Part shown: positions 22,492-35,719 of the stretch, piece by piece
Position numbering within the stretch: the first letter of the stretch is position 1
Layout of the letters: each line of letters starts with the position of its first letter
Source of the DNA: Nepenthes gracilis
Taxonomy: Eukaryota; Streptophyta; Magnoliopsida; Caryophyllales; Nepenthaceae
Direction: 5' to 3'
NCBI GenBank assembly: GCA_033239525.1
Contig: BSYO01000025.1
Span: forward strand, 4,498,001-4,562,000
DNA length: 64,000 nt
Translations under genes and position numbers: made by a program
Notes under the pieces: model-generated
The model's database searches: none
Told to the model about the DNA's origin: nothing
The model's input: the letters and a program-made list of their open reading frames with translations, nothing else

Positions 22492-25400
22492 ATGAGGAGA
22501 TCTTTTCAAGAGGGAAAAAGAAGAATAGAAGGCAGCAGCTCATCATACGACTCTGAATCTGATGACCACAGCTACGCAGGAAGAAGAAACATGCCTAGGT
22601 CAAGCAAAAATTCCTTCCTTAACTATCGAGTCGATCTTCTACTCGACGGCGAGGATTTCGCAATGGACGACGACTCCTCGAGCACGACTCTTAAGAGTTC
22701 GAGAAGAGGACCGCGACAGTCGAAGAATAGACCAAGATCACGTATTGCAGGTTTCGGAGAGGCTGAAGTGGGAATCTCTTCCCGCCGTAAGGGAGAGGAA
22801 GGTGGAGGGCGGGGAAAGCGAGGGAGAGCCCGTCACAGGAGAAGGATGACGGGAGAATTGGCGGAAAATTCCATAGTAGTAGAAGAAAAGGAACAAGAGG
22901 AAAACGGGGAGGAAAGAAAATCGGAAAAAAGAGGAACTATACTTTCGTGGCTGATCGATATGAAAGTCGTAAGAGAGAAGGAGAAAGTTCGGTGCATGGA
23001 TAATACGCGTGAGAGAGTGCTCGGGGGAGGATCGATTTCGAGAGGAGGAATCGTGTGCGATTGCTGTAAGGAGATGTTTACGGTGTCGAGGTTCCAGATT
23101 CACGCCGGAGCGGACGATGTCCATAGGCCGTACGAGAAGATATTTGTCTCGGAGACGAATGTGCCGCTGTCGGCATGCCAAATCGAGGCATGGAATCGGC
23201 AGACGACGTCGGTCCGAGGCTGGTACCATCACATCGAGCCGCCGCCGGACATGGAAGATGAGCACGACGACGCCTGCATTATCTGCGCCGATGGAGGGAA
23301 CTTGATCTGCTGCGAAAACTGCCCTTCTACTTACCACCTCGATTGCTTGAGGATGGAGGTTAGTGTTCAATATATAAATTAAAATGGAGGTTATTTTTTT
23401 ACCTTACTATAAACACAGGAATGTGGGCTGTTTGGGATTGAGGGGGCGTCCTTTTCTGCCGTGGAGAATGACCGTCCTTCTCCTCATCTGAACTTGGATA
23501 TAAAATCCGACGGTTATGTATTTTGGATGATTAAATTTAAAATCGAACGGTCCACGTTATATTATCCATTTAAAACGTGTGAGCCGCCGGATTTTATATC
23601 CGACGGTTCAGATGAGGAGAAAGACGGTCCTTCTCCACAAGGGAGAAGGATGCCCCCTGGATCCGGCTGTTTGCCTTTTGGTCTTCAGATGCTAATATCT
23701 AATATTTTAGAAAATTTTTAAAAATATATTAATAATTTACTTTTAGTAATTTGTTATAATATAGATATTTTAATATTTTAATATTCTACAAATATTTTTT
23801 AAAAAATATTTTATATTTTTAATAAAATAAAATAAAATAAGAATAGCTGGATCATCAAAACTCAATAATTAAAAAACATAAAAGGTACTGTGTGTAAATT
23901 CATCTTTTATTTAATAGGTCCATAAAAAAATTTATAGATGAACTAAACTATTAATATAAACTTACTAATAATTAAATGAATTTTTTATTTATTTTATTAA
24001 ATTTATTTATTAATAATTATGATCAATTTAATTTTATAAAATTAATTAATTTTTATAATTTTTTAAACAAAATTAATGACTTAATATTCATAAATTGTCT
24101 CTATTAAAAATGATGAAGTTATACAAGTGAGGATTTTATGTAACAATTTTTTTTAATAAAAATATTTGATGTATTTTTGATCGAGAGAATCCTCGATCCG
24201 TCGTCGCTGATCATGGCCGTCTAAGAAGCGCAGAGCGTTCCGAGGGAAGCGTGGGAGTGTCCGTACTGCCGCTGCAAGTACTGCGACAACCAACTCGCCG
24301 GCGATGGCAATCTTCTCTTCACGTGTTTCCAGTGCCAAAAGAAATGTATGCATCATGATCTCTCTCTCTCTCTCCACCATTAAATATAAATTTAATGATA
24401 AATATTTTATTTTTTAAGATAACTTATTTTTAATTTTTTTAAATATTCATATTTATTAAATATAAAATCTAAGTATAAAATGTACAAAAATATTCATATA
24501 AGATAATTAATTTTTTTAAATTTAATTTTTTAGTCATTTAATTAATATTAAAGAGATAAAATTTTTAAATAAACGAACTAATTTTTTAAAATAATATATC
24601 TATTTAATTATTATCAAATAATTATAATTAAATTTCTAATTTTTTAAAGGGTAGGTTTTATATTTTTTATTTTTAATAAATTATAAATTAAAAAAATTAT
24701 TTTAATATATTATTTTTTGATAATTAATAATATTTTTTTACATGAAGATTTTTTTATTCAAATATATATTAATTTCATATTTTAATACAAAATGCTATAA
24801 TTCCAAAAATATTTTGTATTTTTATGTAATTTTTATATAAATGTAAATTTTTCAAAAATAAAGAAAATACTTGAATATAAAAAAATATATCTATGGACCT
24901 AGTTTGACCTAGATTATAAATTTTTTCATAGACATTATTTTCTTAATTTAAATAAATCATAAGTTAAAAAAATTATTTCAATATATTATATTTTTTTATA
25001 AATAATAATATTTTTAATATAAAGAATGTTTATTTAAATATACATTTAGTTAATATTCTAATATGATTGTTATAATTCTAAAAATATTTTATATTTTTAC
25101 ATAAATAAAATTTTTTTAAACAAAAAATACTTAAAAATAAAAAATATTTATAGATATATTCAATTTAGATTATAGACAAACACAGTTATAATTTTTGGAC
25201 CAGACAATATCCAAGTTGGTTCAGTTTAATAGTAATAAATCTTTATCTAAATTTATCTTGTATAGTATTTAAATTTAATTTTAACCTGATCCATTTTTAA
25301 AGGAAAGAACAAGACTCTTGCTTGCTGCAGATCATTGGAAGTGCTATGAAGACAAAGACAAGATGCCCTTCGATCTCAATCATCCTACTGCTCCTTTCTG

Positions 25401-27814
25401 TGGAAATAGCTGCTGGAAGGTATGTTGTCTACTCTTTTCTAGCATGAAATATTCCTAAAAAAATCAAAGTATTGATATATCTCTTAATTTATGGGATTTA
25501 TAATGACAATTCAAAGAAGAGTTATACTAGAAAAACAAAATAAATTTTGTGCTGTAATTTCTCTTAATAGAAAAAGCAAACATTACTGATAAATAATGAG
25601 ATATGATCTATCCAGTTCAAATTTCAGGATAGAAGAGAGTTTAAAAGAAAAGTACATTCAAAATTAACTAAGTTTCCACCTTTATTTTTTTAAGGTGCTG
25701 TATTCGTTCTTTTAGACTTATGAGATTTCAAATTATGTTATTTTAACATAAAACTGACTTAGATTTTTTTTTTTTTCTGTTAAGAAGATTTACGTGAAGT
25801 TGGAGAAGATGTTAGGTCAACGAAGGCAAATCTGTAAAGATCTTTCGTGGACACTACTTCGACGAATAGATTGGGAATCAGGGCCATATATTCAGGACAT
25901 ATACCTTAGAACTAAGTGCAATTCAAAGATTGCACTCGGCTTAGTAATTATGGAAGAAAGTTTCGAACCGATCGTTGACAAGCACACCGGAGCCAATATT
26001 ATCCGTAGTGTTGCATATAATTGCGGGTACCATTCTTTTGCTTTGTTTGTTTGGTCTATTAGAATTAGGCAGAAAATAGAAGGAATGGATATATAACCAA
26101 ATGATGAGATTGAAGGAAAAGGAAGTTTCCTCCATCCTACTTAACCTAACCAAAATTTGGGGACTCCTCCCTTACATTTTTCTTCCGGTCCACTTCCCTT
26201 CCTTTGATCTATGAATCTCGATATTGGCCCATAATCAAAAGAAAATCACAAAAATGTATAAATTTTCAGAGATTTTAATAATAAAGTAAAAATATAGCTC
26301 AATATACCTCTATATTAGTGACATATTGAGATATATCGATCATTATAGTCTTCTTTTAGCTCTTGAAAGTCCAAATCTATAATGCTAGTATTACCATGTT
26401 GAATTTCGCTTACAGGGTTATATCTTTTTAAGTATTTTGACTAATCTTCTATAAGGTTAAATATATGCGTTTTTTAATATCTTAATAATATCTAGGGAAT
26501 AAAAATTTATAGTATTTTTTCATAACTTAAAATGATATCTATTAAGTTTTGTTTTGTTTCTTTTAACTGAAATTTTCAAGTATTCAAATATGTGATTTAA
26601 AAATTATCAAATTTTAGTAAACTCGCTTTAGAAGTGGTCTCAAGAACAAACATTATTGTGCCATTGATAAGGCCGATATTAATATAATTATAATTAATAT
26701 CGATACTGATATTTTAATCAATAATCAGTCGAGCACAAGACAGAAGTAGAGAAAACTTCACTATGCAAATGTCTTGCAGGTCCAACTTCAACCGAGTAAA
26801 CTTCAGTGGCTTCTACACGGCTATTTTAGAGCACAAAGATGAAGTTATTTCAGTGGCATCTATAAGGTAAAGACCCTTTATTGATAGACCTAATTCATCC
26901 GCATACCAGGAGTAAGAATACTTGAAACACAGGAGGAAGGAAAAGGGGAAAAGATTAGAATTAAGGGTGTTTATGTACACATGAGACTATATATATACAT
27001 TAATTCTACGTATTGCTTGGTGATCAGAATCCATGGAAGAAATATAGCAGAGATGCCGTTCATAGCTACATCCGAGAGCTGGAGGCGTCGAGGGATGTGC
27101 AAGGCATTACTCAATGGCATAGAATCGGTGAGCAACTTCGATAATCTTTAAGCCCAATTTTTTTCTTGTTTTTTAAAGTATATGTAAGAAAATATGGGTT
27201 AATTATAATTTGAGGAAAGAAAGAAAAAAATATAGATTTAGAAAAACTTAATATAACATGATAAAAATAATTTAAAATTATTTTAAATTATAAAAAATAT
27301 TATAAAATGGTAAAAATAATTTCATATAATAAACATTAGTTAATAAAACATACAACTTAATTGTTGTTAATGGTATACATAAACTATAAGTAAATATGCG
27401 TTAGTTGTGATTGAAAAAAAAATATAGATTTATAAAAATATGGAGTGACATCTTAAAAATGATTTAATATTACCTAGATTTATAAATATCAATCCATGCA
27501 ATACACCTCACTTAGTGAAACATAAAGCTTTATTATTATTAATGTATGTATGAGCTTGTTTCATCATTTTTCTTGCTTGCTAGGCCCTTTGCGATCTTAG
27601 AGTGGAGTGCTTGATTATCCCATCTACCCCGGGAAGGGTGGCCAAATGGAAGAAAAATTTTGGGTTTAGCCTCATCGAAGAGGAGATGGTTGAGGAACTA
27701 ACCAAACTGAATGCACTAATGTTTCCCTTTGCTACTCGGTTGCAAAAGACAATTCAGGGACAAGTGATGCGGTTTGCAAATGACTTGAATCTCGACCCTC
27801 CCGAGGAAGACTGA
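22492..27814 (+). CDS. PHD-finger/GNAT acetyltransferase, IDM1-like family
   Basis: A seven-exon nuclear chromatin regulator of 574 residues. Exons: 22492-23358, 24234-24345, 25331-25419, 25788-26026, 26780-26866, 27028-27127, 27584-27814. All introns are GT-AG and the reading frame is kept throughout. Residues 1-150 are basic and low in complexity. About 150-225 is the TPL-binding-like domain ([12 protein letters not shown]...[18 protein letters not shown]). A PHD finger (C4HC3) starts at about 260 ([18 protein letters not shown]) and crosses the first splice junction to CPYC. A second zinc cluster follows ([14 protein letters not shown]...FCGNSC). The GNAT domain covers about 375-545, with [16 protein letters not shown] and the acetyl-CoA loop RRRGMC. 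By family the role is histone acetylation guided by PHD binding, as for Arabidopsis IDM1 in anti-silencing; that exact role is inferred. The protein is short for the family (IDM1 itself is about twice as long). Exon 1 is GC-rich. The exon-2 acceptor (GCGCAG|AGC) and exon-4 acceptor (AAG|ATT or one codon earlier) are the least certain. Confidence 0.88.
23426..23673. mobile_element. MITE, Mutator-type family, copy 2, in intron 1
   Basis: The element at 23435-23664 starts GGATTGAGGGGGCGTCC and ends GGATGCCCCCTGGATCC, giving imperfect terminal inverted repeats that extend into long fold-back arms. Both sides carry the exact 9-bp direct repeat GGCTGTTTG (23426-23434 and 23665-23673). A 9-bp duplication is the signature of Mutator-superfamily transposition. 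The insertion is 68 bp downstream of the exon-1 donor and leaves the splice sites intact. Confidence 0.87.
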
Positions 27815-29695
27815 ATGGGAGGGCACATAATTTTTTGATATATTTAGCTCAAGTTTTGCAATTTGAAGTTGAGTCAATTTCGTACTCTTATAACTTAGGT
27901 AATAGTATACATTTTGTTAACACAGTTGGTGGGACATTTATATTTTTTCCAAGACAAAATGATTGTACCATGATCCATGATGTTATTCATATTTCCATAC
28001 ACATTTTTTCAATGCAAATTTCCATATGAAAGATAAAAATATAACAGTTTATCTCAAGGACTCGTAACTGCACATAGAGAAATATTGATTGTTATTTTCA
28101 TCTGGGGTACTCCGTACTATATATGTCACGTAATATTTGAATACTCATGGTATGAATTGGTGGTGGTTAATTAAGTTTATTAGGTTGGCCAAATTTCATT
28201 AAAAAAATAATTGTCCTATGGATGTTGCTTAAGCATTTAAGCTTGAGTTTTTGCCGCCACTTCAACACAGCATCGGTCCATATCTCCATACAATCGGCAA
28301 ACCGACTTGTGGCCGTGCACATGTGAACTCGGCAAAGCTTTATTTGGTTGATAACTTAGTAAATTTTCTATATAGATTATTATAAGTGAGACAAATAAAT
28401 TATAATTTTATTACAAATGGTATCTAAAAAAATAATTTTTACTAATTTTTAAAATATATTTAATAATATGATATCACATCTGTCTATTAAAATAAATGAA
28501 ACCCATACCATAATTGTGAAGGATGGGTACCAAGTTATTTGTGGATATCTTAAAGTCATTTATTGTCTTTAATAAATTTAATTTTACTCTGCTATAGAAA
28601 TAAATAGGATATTTAACATAAAGAGATTATTTGTATCTTATAAGAATGTGCCTTCTTCCTGTTCAAGTTCCTTTCTTAGAATAAACTATGCATGTGAAAT
28701 TAATGATATTAAAATTATTCTACTTAATGTGATACATATTTAGTAGTTATTAAAATTATTACAGGATACGTTTATAATTTTATTATATTTTATTAAAAAA
28801 TTAATTTTTAATCAGTCTAATCTTTAATAATAAAAATATTTATAAAATTAAGAAATCAATATTTTTTTATTATATAATCGACAAAGTTATCCATCGTGAT
28901 TTGCGTAGATAAATGAAGTATTTTTTTTCTTCTTGATAATGTTGGGTAATTTTTTAAATTTAAATTCAAGGCAATTTTCGTAACTTTCTCAAATTATCAA
29001 AAATCATCAAAATTAGAAATGGTCACCATGAATGCATCATAAAATATAATATTCGTAATAACAAATTACTCAAAATAAAAAGATTACATCGGTGTCCTTA
29101 ACAGTAGGCCCTTGAAAATACAGTATCGATAAATATTTAAAAGCTAATAAACCAATAGAGTAGTTTCAAATCTCTCATCATGTAACTTTTAGAGTTTGAG
29201 ATTGTATCTATTTGGAATCTCAATAGTAATGCACGATCTTTTTTAATATGATATCAATTTGTCTATTCTAGAGCGGAAAAAAAAAAAATGTAAGGGTAAA
29301 CTGAATGTTCAATAAGTAACTAATTTTTTTTTTTTTTTGGTAAGTAAACAAGTAACAAATAACTAAATTAATAATAACAAAATATGAGTAAGCATATCAA
29401 ACTATAATGTCAAATATATAAAAATTAATAAAAGCATGCAACATAACAATTACTATCCAATACTCAATGATATGTCATATTAGAACCTAAACTATAAAAT
29501 AACTTAACATTTATAATGCAATAGGAATTCTACCAAATCTAATTATCAATTCAATATAAAATTACCATTATATGAGATAATAATAATTTTCATTATATGA
29601 GATAATAATAATATTCGGGGATCTTATTCTACTATAACAAAATCAAAAACTATGTATTTATGCCTCTAGTTACTAGATTAAGGTTATGCGACAAT
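27815..29695. other. Downstream flank of the acetyltransferase gene
   Basis: Non-coding and AT-rich. It contains the gene's probable 3' untranslated region and is mirrored by arm B: 27815-28985 matches reversed 61284-62363, and 28980-29680 matches reversed 49935-50332. About 340 bp at 29115-29450 are extra in arm A. Confidence 0.7.
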
Positions 29696-30008
29696 GCGTT
29701 TGGTTCTTTGGAATAAATTAGGTGTGAATATAATAGTTATTCCAGGGAATAGAAAATGATGGGAATAGAGTTGAATTGTTATTCTTATGTTTGGTTATTG
29801 GAATAGAATAATGTGAGAATTAATATTTTATTATTTGGTTTGTAGAATAGTATGAGGAATAAGGTGGGAATAGTAATAATAATAAGAATAATAATGATAA
29901 TAGTAATAATAATAAACATAATAATAATAATAATAATAATATCTTATAAATAATATTAATAAATATAATAATAATAATAATATCTAATAATAATACCTAA
30001 TAATAATA

Positions 30009-30047
<39 letters not shown>

Positions 30048-30241
30048 AATAATAATACCTAATAATTAATAATAACAATAATAAATATAATAATAATAAT
30101 AAAATAATAATAATAATACAAAATAATAATAATAATAATACCTAATAAATAATAATAATAATAATAAATATAATAATAATAATAATACAAAATAATAATA
30201 ACAATAACAATATGTAATAATAATAATAATAATACCTAATA

Positions 30242-30281
<40 letters not shown>

Positions 30282-30549
30282 TAATAATAATAATAACAAT
30301 ATGTAATAATAATAATACCCAATAAATAATAATAATAAATATAATAATAATAATAATAATAATAAATATAATAATAATAATATCTAATAATAGTAATATG
30401 TAATAATAATAATAATAATACCTAATAATAATAATAATACAAAATAATAATAATAATAATATAATAAAATAATAATAATAATAACAATATGTAATAATAA
30501 TAATACCTAATAAATAATAATACTAATAAATATAATAATAATAATACAA

Positions 30550-30589
<40 letters not shown>

Positions 30590-30809
30590 TGTAATAATAA
30601 TAATACCTAATAAATAATAATAATAATAATAATATAATATAATAATAATAAATATAATAATAATATCTAATAATAATAAATATAATATCTAATAATAATA
30701 ATAATAATAAATATGATAGTAGTAATAATAATAATAATATCTAATAATAATAATATGTAATAATAATAATAATATCTAATAATAATACCTAATAATAATA
30801 ATAATATAA

Positions 30810-30906
<97 letters not shown>

Positions 30907-31023
30907 CAAAAAAATATGTGAGAATAACAATTCTCACATTATTACTAACCAAACGGAGGAATTGCAATTCCCGCGAGAATTGTAATTCTTTTTCCCCCCA
31001 ATTTCTGCAACCAAACACACCCC
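29696..31023. mobile_element. Probable TIR element swollen by a trinucleotide array
   Basis: Absent from arm B, so inserted into arm A after the duplication (or lost from B). The left end is GCGTTTGGTTCTTTGGAAT and the right end is CAACCAAACACACCC, sharing an inverted GTTTGGTT. Subterminal pieces also mirror each other: GAATTGTTATTC and AATAATGTGAGAATT against AATAACAATTCTCACATT. Between them sits about 1 kb of TAA repeats. Target duplications are not clear. The superfamily is not assigned. Confidence 0.6.
29873..30904. repeat. Long (TAA)n microsatellite
   Basis: About 1.03 kb of TAA/ATA trinucleotide repeats broken by recurring interruptions such as ACCTAATAA, AATATGTAATAA and ACAAAATAA. 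A pure run of about 95 bp lies near 30810-30903. The interruptions recur as higher-order blocks, suggesting segmental expansion as well as slippage. Confidence 0.93.
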
Positions 31024-31514
31024 TATAGTCCTTCCAAAATTGTATCCGCTCCATGCTCCAACCATCTTTGATATCCCTTACCAATGATATCCTTGATATT
31101 ATTTTCTATGATGGTCACCAAATTATAAGTGTTCACCTTTCAAATTAACGACCTCAAACTTCAAACTAGAATAAGTATTAAAAAAGTATGGACTACTCTA
31201 AAATTTTACAAACTCTCAATAGCCCAAATACCTTACAATATTACATACTCTCATATACTTATCTATAGGATACCAATAAAATATACCCATGTAGTCTATA
31301 TTGATACAAGGAATTAATTACCATGGAAATAGAAAAAAATCCAAAGAATGCCCGAATATTTGGCTAACCACTTTAATATTTTGTTTGACCCTACAAGCCT
31401 TTCCAGTGTATACAATCTCATTTGTAAGGCTATAGGATCGCTTCAATTTTGTCTAATCCAACGAGGATCCAATTGAACTAATTAGGTGCCCTTAATTTTA
31501 TCGTTAGACCAACT

Positions 31515-31535
31515 CACACACACACACACACACAC
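31515..31535. repeat. (CA)n microsatellite
   Basis: A short CA run in arm A; the mirrored place in arm B (about 49290-49317) has a broken TG run. Confidence 0.85.
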
Positions 31536-33713
31536 ATACACACATATTTTACATCCTACACTTATATATATACATATAAGCACTTGTATATATAAATACA
31601 TTTATATGGATTTACATGCTCAATTATGCAGATATATACGCTCAAAGTTGGAAGCGCAGTGGGTTAATCCGCCAATGTTCTTCATATTTGACAAACAAAA
31701 ACCTTTGAAAGCTAAGAGAGGCCAAAGCCTAGAACAGTACAGTTGAAAAGTGAAATGCCAAGCGGCCCCTTGAAGGGCTAATTGTCATACTAAAGAAGAG
31801 TAGATTCCCCATTCTCAATAATAGATCAAATGAAAGGTTTCATAAATTGCATAAGGTTTATAATTTTCTTGAAACTCTAAAGAACAAATTCACTAGGTAT
31901 TATACTTACATATGCAGTTTTATACACTTACTTTTGAATACCTTGTTGTAAGGATTTTGGATACTTGTAGCTCCTACTTCTTTAGTGATAGATAGGATTT
32001 GTTGTTATAGAGAATTAGTGATTATTTTCGGGGCTACGTTCCTTAGTGCTTGATATTTTTTATAGTAGTTATTCTTATGATATTTTAATGTGAAGTTTGA
32101 AAAAAAATTAGAAGGTTCCTAATCTCAGAACATTTAAATACTTTTTTAAAATTATGAAAGTAAATATATTAGAAAATCCGATACACATAATATATTTAAT
32201 TCTAGATATAAATTGAAATAAAATGCACGACAATTTGTAGCACTAAAATAGATATACATAATAGAAAATCGACATATTAATTTTGACAATGAAGCTAGCG
32301 CTTGATAACCAACCCAATAATTATCAAATAAAACCTTCTGGGTTTCTACAATCAGTGCATTAAGAAAGCCAACCCACAACTTGGGTGGTAATGATACATT
32401 CAATCTTAACTAATTTATTCTTGAGTTGAGACCCCTATCAAGAAATTACTTGGATTTGCCTTTAATAGTGAAATTGGATATCTTTCAATTCTCTTGATGA
32501 TCTTATTTCACGTGCTATAGAGTCTCCGCACACTATTAGATCCAAGTATCCATGCCACCAATGTTTGGATGAAGATTATAAGTTGAAACAAGTATGTAAA
32601 ACAACGGAGATAAATAAAGAAATATGGGCTGAAAAAATCTTAACAATAAATCTCAAGAATAAAGGAATAATTTTCTCAAAAGGTGGCTATTCACAAGTAT
32701 TAAAGAAGGCTTTTAGAGGCGCAGCCATTTTGCCTTATATTTTGTTGTATTTCCTAGTTTCTATTGGTGTCTAGAAAGAAGGTATTTATAGAAGAGGTTG
32801 AAAATTAGATAAAAAATATGCGACTATTTAGAAAGCAAAACCCAAGCACACATGTACTGTATAGATGTGCTTTAGGCACAAAAGTTTTAACAAGAGGTAT
32901 GCACCCCAATACACATGTGTCTCTCAAGCGCAGGCAATTTGTGTAAATAGTGCTTATGCACACTTCAGGTACCCATCAGGTATGAGCATTTTGGACAGAT
33001 ATGCGTGGCACAAGCGTATAACGAGTGTGTATATTTTGGATAGAATGTACACATGCATTGTTTGGGTGCACATCAATTGTGAGCTTTCTTAACAAAATAC
33101 ATACATATATCTATCGGCACAAGTTAGATATGAATATTAGGAGTTGGCATATATGCGTGCATTGAGCATGAATTTGGTGCTAATATTCATAATACTTAAG
33201 AATGCTTTAAAATATATGTTCTAGCTAGCTACGGATATACTTGCACAATATATTCTTAATAATTTCATCATTTGACAATTCTATGATAAAACTTTTTAAA
33301 TATCAAAAAAGAAACTAAAGATACAAGAATCATGGATTCAAATACTATTGAAATAAAACCCTTGTAAGTAGAAATCTACTCTTATATAAAAGATACAAAA
33401 CACGTGAATATCAAACCGTAGAGGACAAGAGCTCTTACTATTCCTGTTTAAGTATGAATAGTATAATTATAAAACATATGCAGAAATAGATGATAGTAGT
33501 TTTTGTAGAGTATATATGGAACACATAAAATCATGGCAATAGAAATATATGTTCAAATAAGAAATACGTGTTTATACGATTAGCGATACATCTTTATAAC
33601 AAAAGAAAATCAAACTCTACTTCCCCTTTCTCTTTGCTCCCTCTTTTATTGTGCTCCCCATTGAGTTTTGTAGTCCTTCCCTATGTGTTAATGACCCTAT
33701 ATGCTAATATATA

Positions 33714-33730
33714 ATCTCCTCCTTTTTATC
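33714..33730 (-). promoter_or_regulatory. Copia-type polypurine tract in arm A
   Basis: Minus strand GATAAAAAGGAGGAGAT resembles the purine tract before the 3' LTR of plant Ty1-copia elements. It suggests that the sequence from here down towards 31-32 kb derives from a Copia 3' LTR. The mirrored copy in arm B is at 47123-47139. Confidence 0.45.
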
Positions 33731-34399
33731 ATGAGTGACCAAAGGTAGGGTATTAATAGTAATCGCACAACTACTAAGAATGCAAATTATCAGCAAGTTG
33801 GTCAAAGTGCACCCACATGTAGGCTTCTTGGGCATCCAACCATGCGTTAAGTCGCTAAAAACCCTACAGGATATGGGGCTCTAATAGATCTTTATTTACA
33901 GAAATTTAAGATAGTTGGTTGAACATTCGAAAATGTTGACCCATGATAACTTTGGAGGAAGAGAAGAAGGACAAGGATGGCTTAGAACGTCGTGGAGTGG
34001 ATGGATAAGGGCTGGCCTTATGATAGGAAGCATCCATTGGGTCAGGATGCTTAGAATAGTGACAATGTGTGTGTGTGTGCTTAGCTCTATTTATAGATGG
34101 TTCAATCAATAGGCTTGCTTGAGGCGCACAAGGGAGATCAGAAAAAGGTTGCTTCAATAGCCATTATTAGTCTTTAAATAAGACAACCGTGATAAAGGTT
34201 ATCACCCTTCTTTCTCACAAAAACTGAAATATGTGGGGGCATAGATGAGATGAAAGATCAATTGACCTCCTGCAAAGAAGAATATACAAAAAGAGAGTTT
34301 TATCAAGTGGGACAAAGGTGTAGTGCGTTATAGGGAATATGTTCATGAGTATAATCCAATACACTACAAGCCTCCAGGGAAAGAGATATTGGGTTTTAA

Positions 34400-35719
34400 A
34401 TGATTTACTATGCCACATCATAAGAGTGTCATACATAAAAGAGGCAATCTCATCGTACAGTGTCATGTTACGAAAGGGGTAGGGTAGTTAGGACAAGGCA
34501 CTTGTGGAAGATTAATTGTGCTCGCTATCACCTCAAGAGTATTCGAAGGGTTTCCACCCTCGAGAACTTAGAAAAAGATTTAGACATCTTATCAATAAAC
34601 ATGAACACTAGAGTAAAACTCTTGGACAAGAAGAGTAAATGGAGAAATTAGGTTAGTAAGGATTGGGTCCCAGTGCTAGTCAACCAAAAATAGATGAAAT
34701 AGAGAGATCAAGGGAAACAATGTCCACTTCTCCTTCTAGGGTAGGCTAACAGTGCATCAACCATTTGTGAAAGAGATATTTCATAGTGGCATTAACGAAT
34801 CGGTCCAATGCTGAGGGGCTATCACTCTGTGGACATTTGCCGATAAACTTTCTTAGAGGTAGCCATCTATAAATAATATAGGTTGAGTGCTCATAAGATA
34901 TATAGATTGGGCACAATCATAAAGGAAGATGAAAACCGAAATCAATACTCACCATATGAAGAGGGTAAGGAAGAAACTCTTATAGACCTAAGTAAGAGAG
35001 GTATAGATCTGAAAGTGAAAAGGCTAAAATGTGGGTGAGTTTAAAACTAATCCATTGAGATAAAACTCCTCAAAAAAGTTTAGATTTATAACCAAATATT
35101 ACAAATAACAATAAAAAGCAACAAGATTTGGACTCAACTAATGTAAATTTTACAAAATGAGAGAACAAATCTTCAACCATGGTGGAACTTAATAATCACC
35201 ATGGATGAAGTCCCAATGCTTGAAAGGGAAGAGAAGATGGGAAAACATACCATTGATTTGAAAAACAAATGAGTAGACATGGAAGAATTGAGGTAGAGAA
35301 AGAAAGTATGCAGAGAGAGGTGAGAGAAAATGTGATGCAAATGAAGAACTAAGGTACTGTGCATGAGCAATGCAAAAGGATAAAAGGGTACAGATCTGCA
35401 CATGAGTGCGCTTTAGGTGCACCAAGTAAGTGAAGTTGTATACGAGTGTGAGAGAGGTGCACTTCAAGCCTCCACAATCTAGACAAAGTTTGCATGAGTG
35501 CACATCAAGCGCACACAATATAGACAAAGTGCACACGAACATTAGAGAGGCACACATTAAGCACAAGTACACCGTGTAATACATACCAAGGGTGCTAGAG
35601 CATGAGAAGAGGGTACACAAGCAATATGCTAGTATGAGTCAGGCACAATTTTTTTACTTTTTATATTTTATTTTTTTAGTATTATAAAGAAAAAATCTGT
35701 CAGTCTACTGTTGGAGAAC
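34400..35719. other. Spacer sequence beyond arm A, no intact gene
   Basis: It has no counterpart in arm B and short broken frames only. Given the polypurine tract at 33714 and Copia pol starting at 35720, it is probably the decayed 3' part of the same minus-strand Copia element. Confidence 0.4.

Larger units (their letters stand above)
26022..34399. repeat. Arm A of a large inverted duplication
   Basis: It matches the reverse complement of 46440-50332 and 61284-63925 in collinear order: gene exons 5-7, 3' flank, the 29.0-29.7 kb stretch, 31.0-32.5, 33.1-34.4. Matching landmarks are exon 7 at 27584 versus 62594; ACAAATTACTCAAAATAAA at 29060 versus 50255; the GAGGATCC stretch near 31460 versus 49465; and GCCTCCAGGGA near 34368 versus 46462. 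Exon 7 is about 90 percent identical by eye. Non-coding parts have many indels. Homology stops after GGGTTTTAAA at 34399/46440. Confidence 0.88.

Noticed and set aside
22738..23370. 210-residue minus-strand open frame
   Set aside because: Shadow of the GC-rich exon 1 of the acetyltransferase gene, which has domains and correct splice sites on the plus strand.
30066..31084. Tyr/Leu/Ile homopolymer-like open frames
   Set aside because: Translations of the TAA microsatellite.
33906..34157. 83-residue frame conserved in both duplication arms
   Set aside because: It sits beside a TATA-like CTATAAATAGAG and a Copia-type purine tract; only partly conserved in frame, so treated as retrotransposon sequence.
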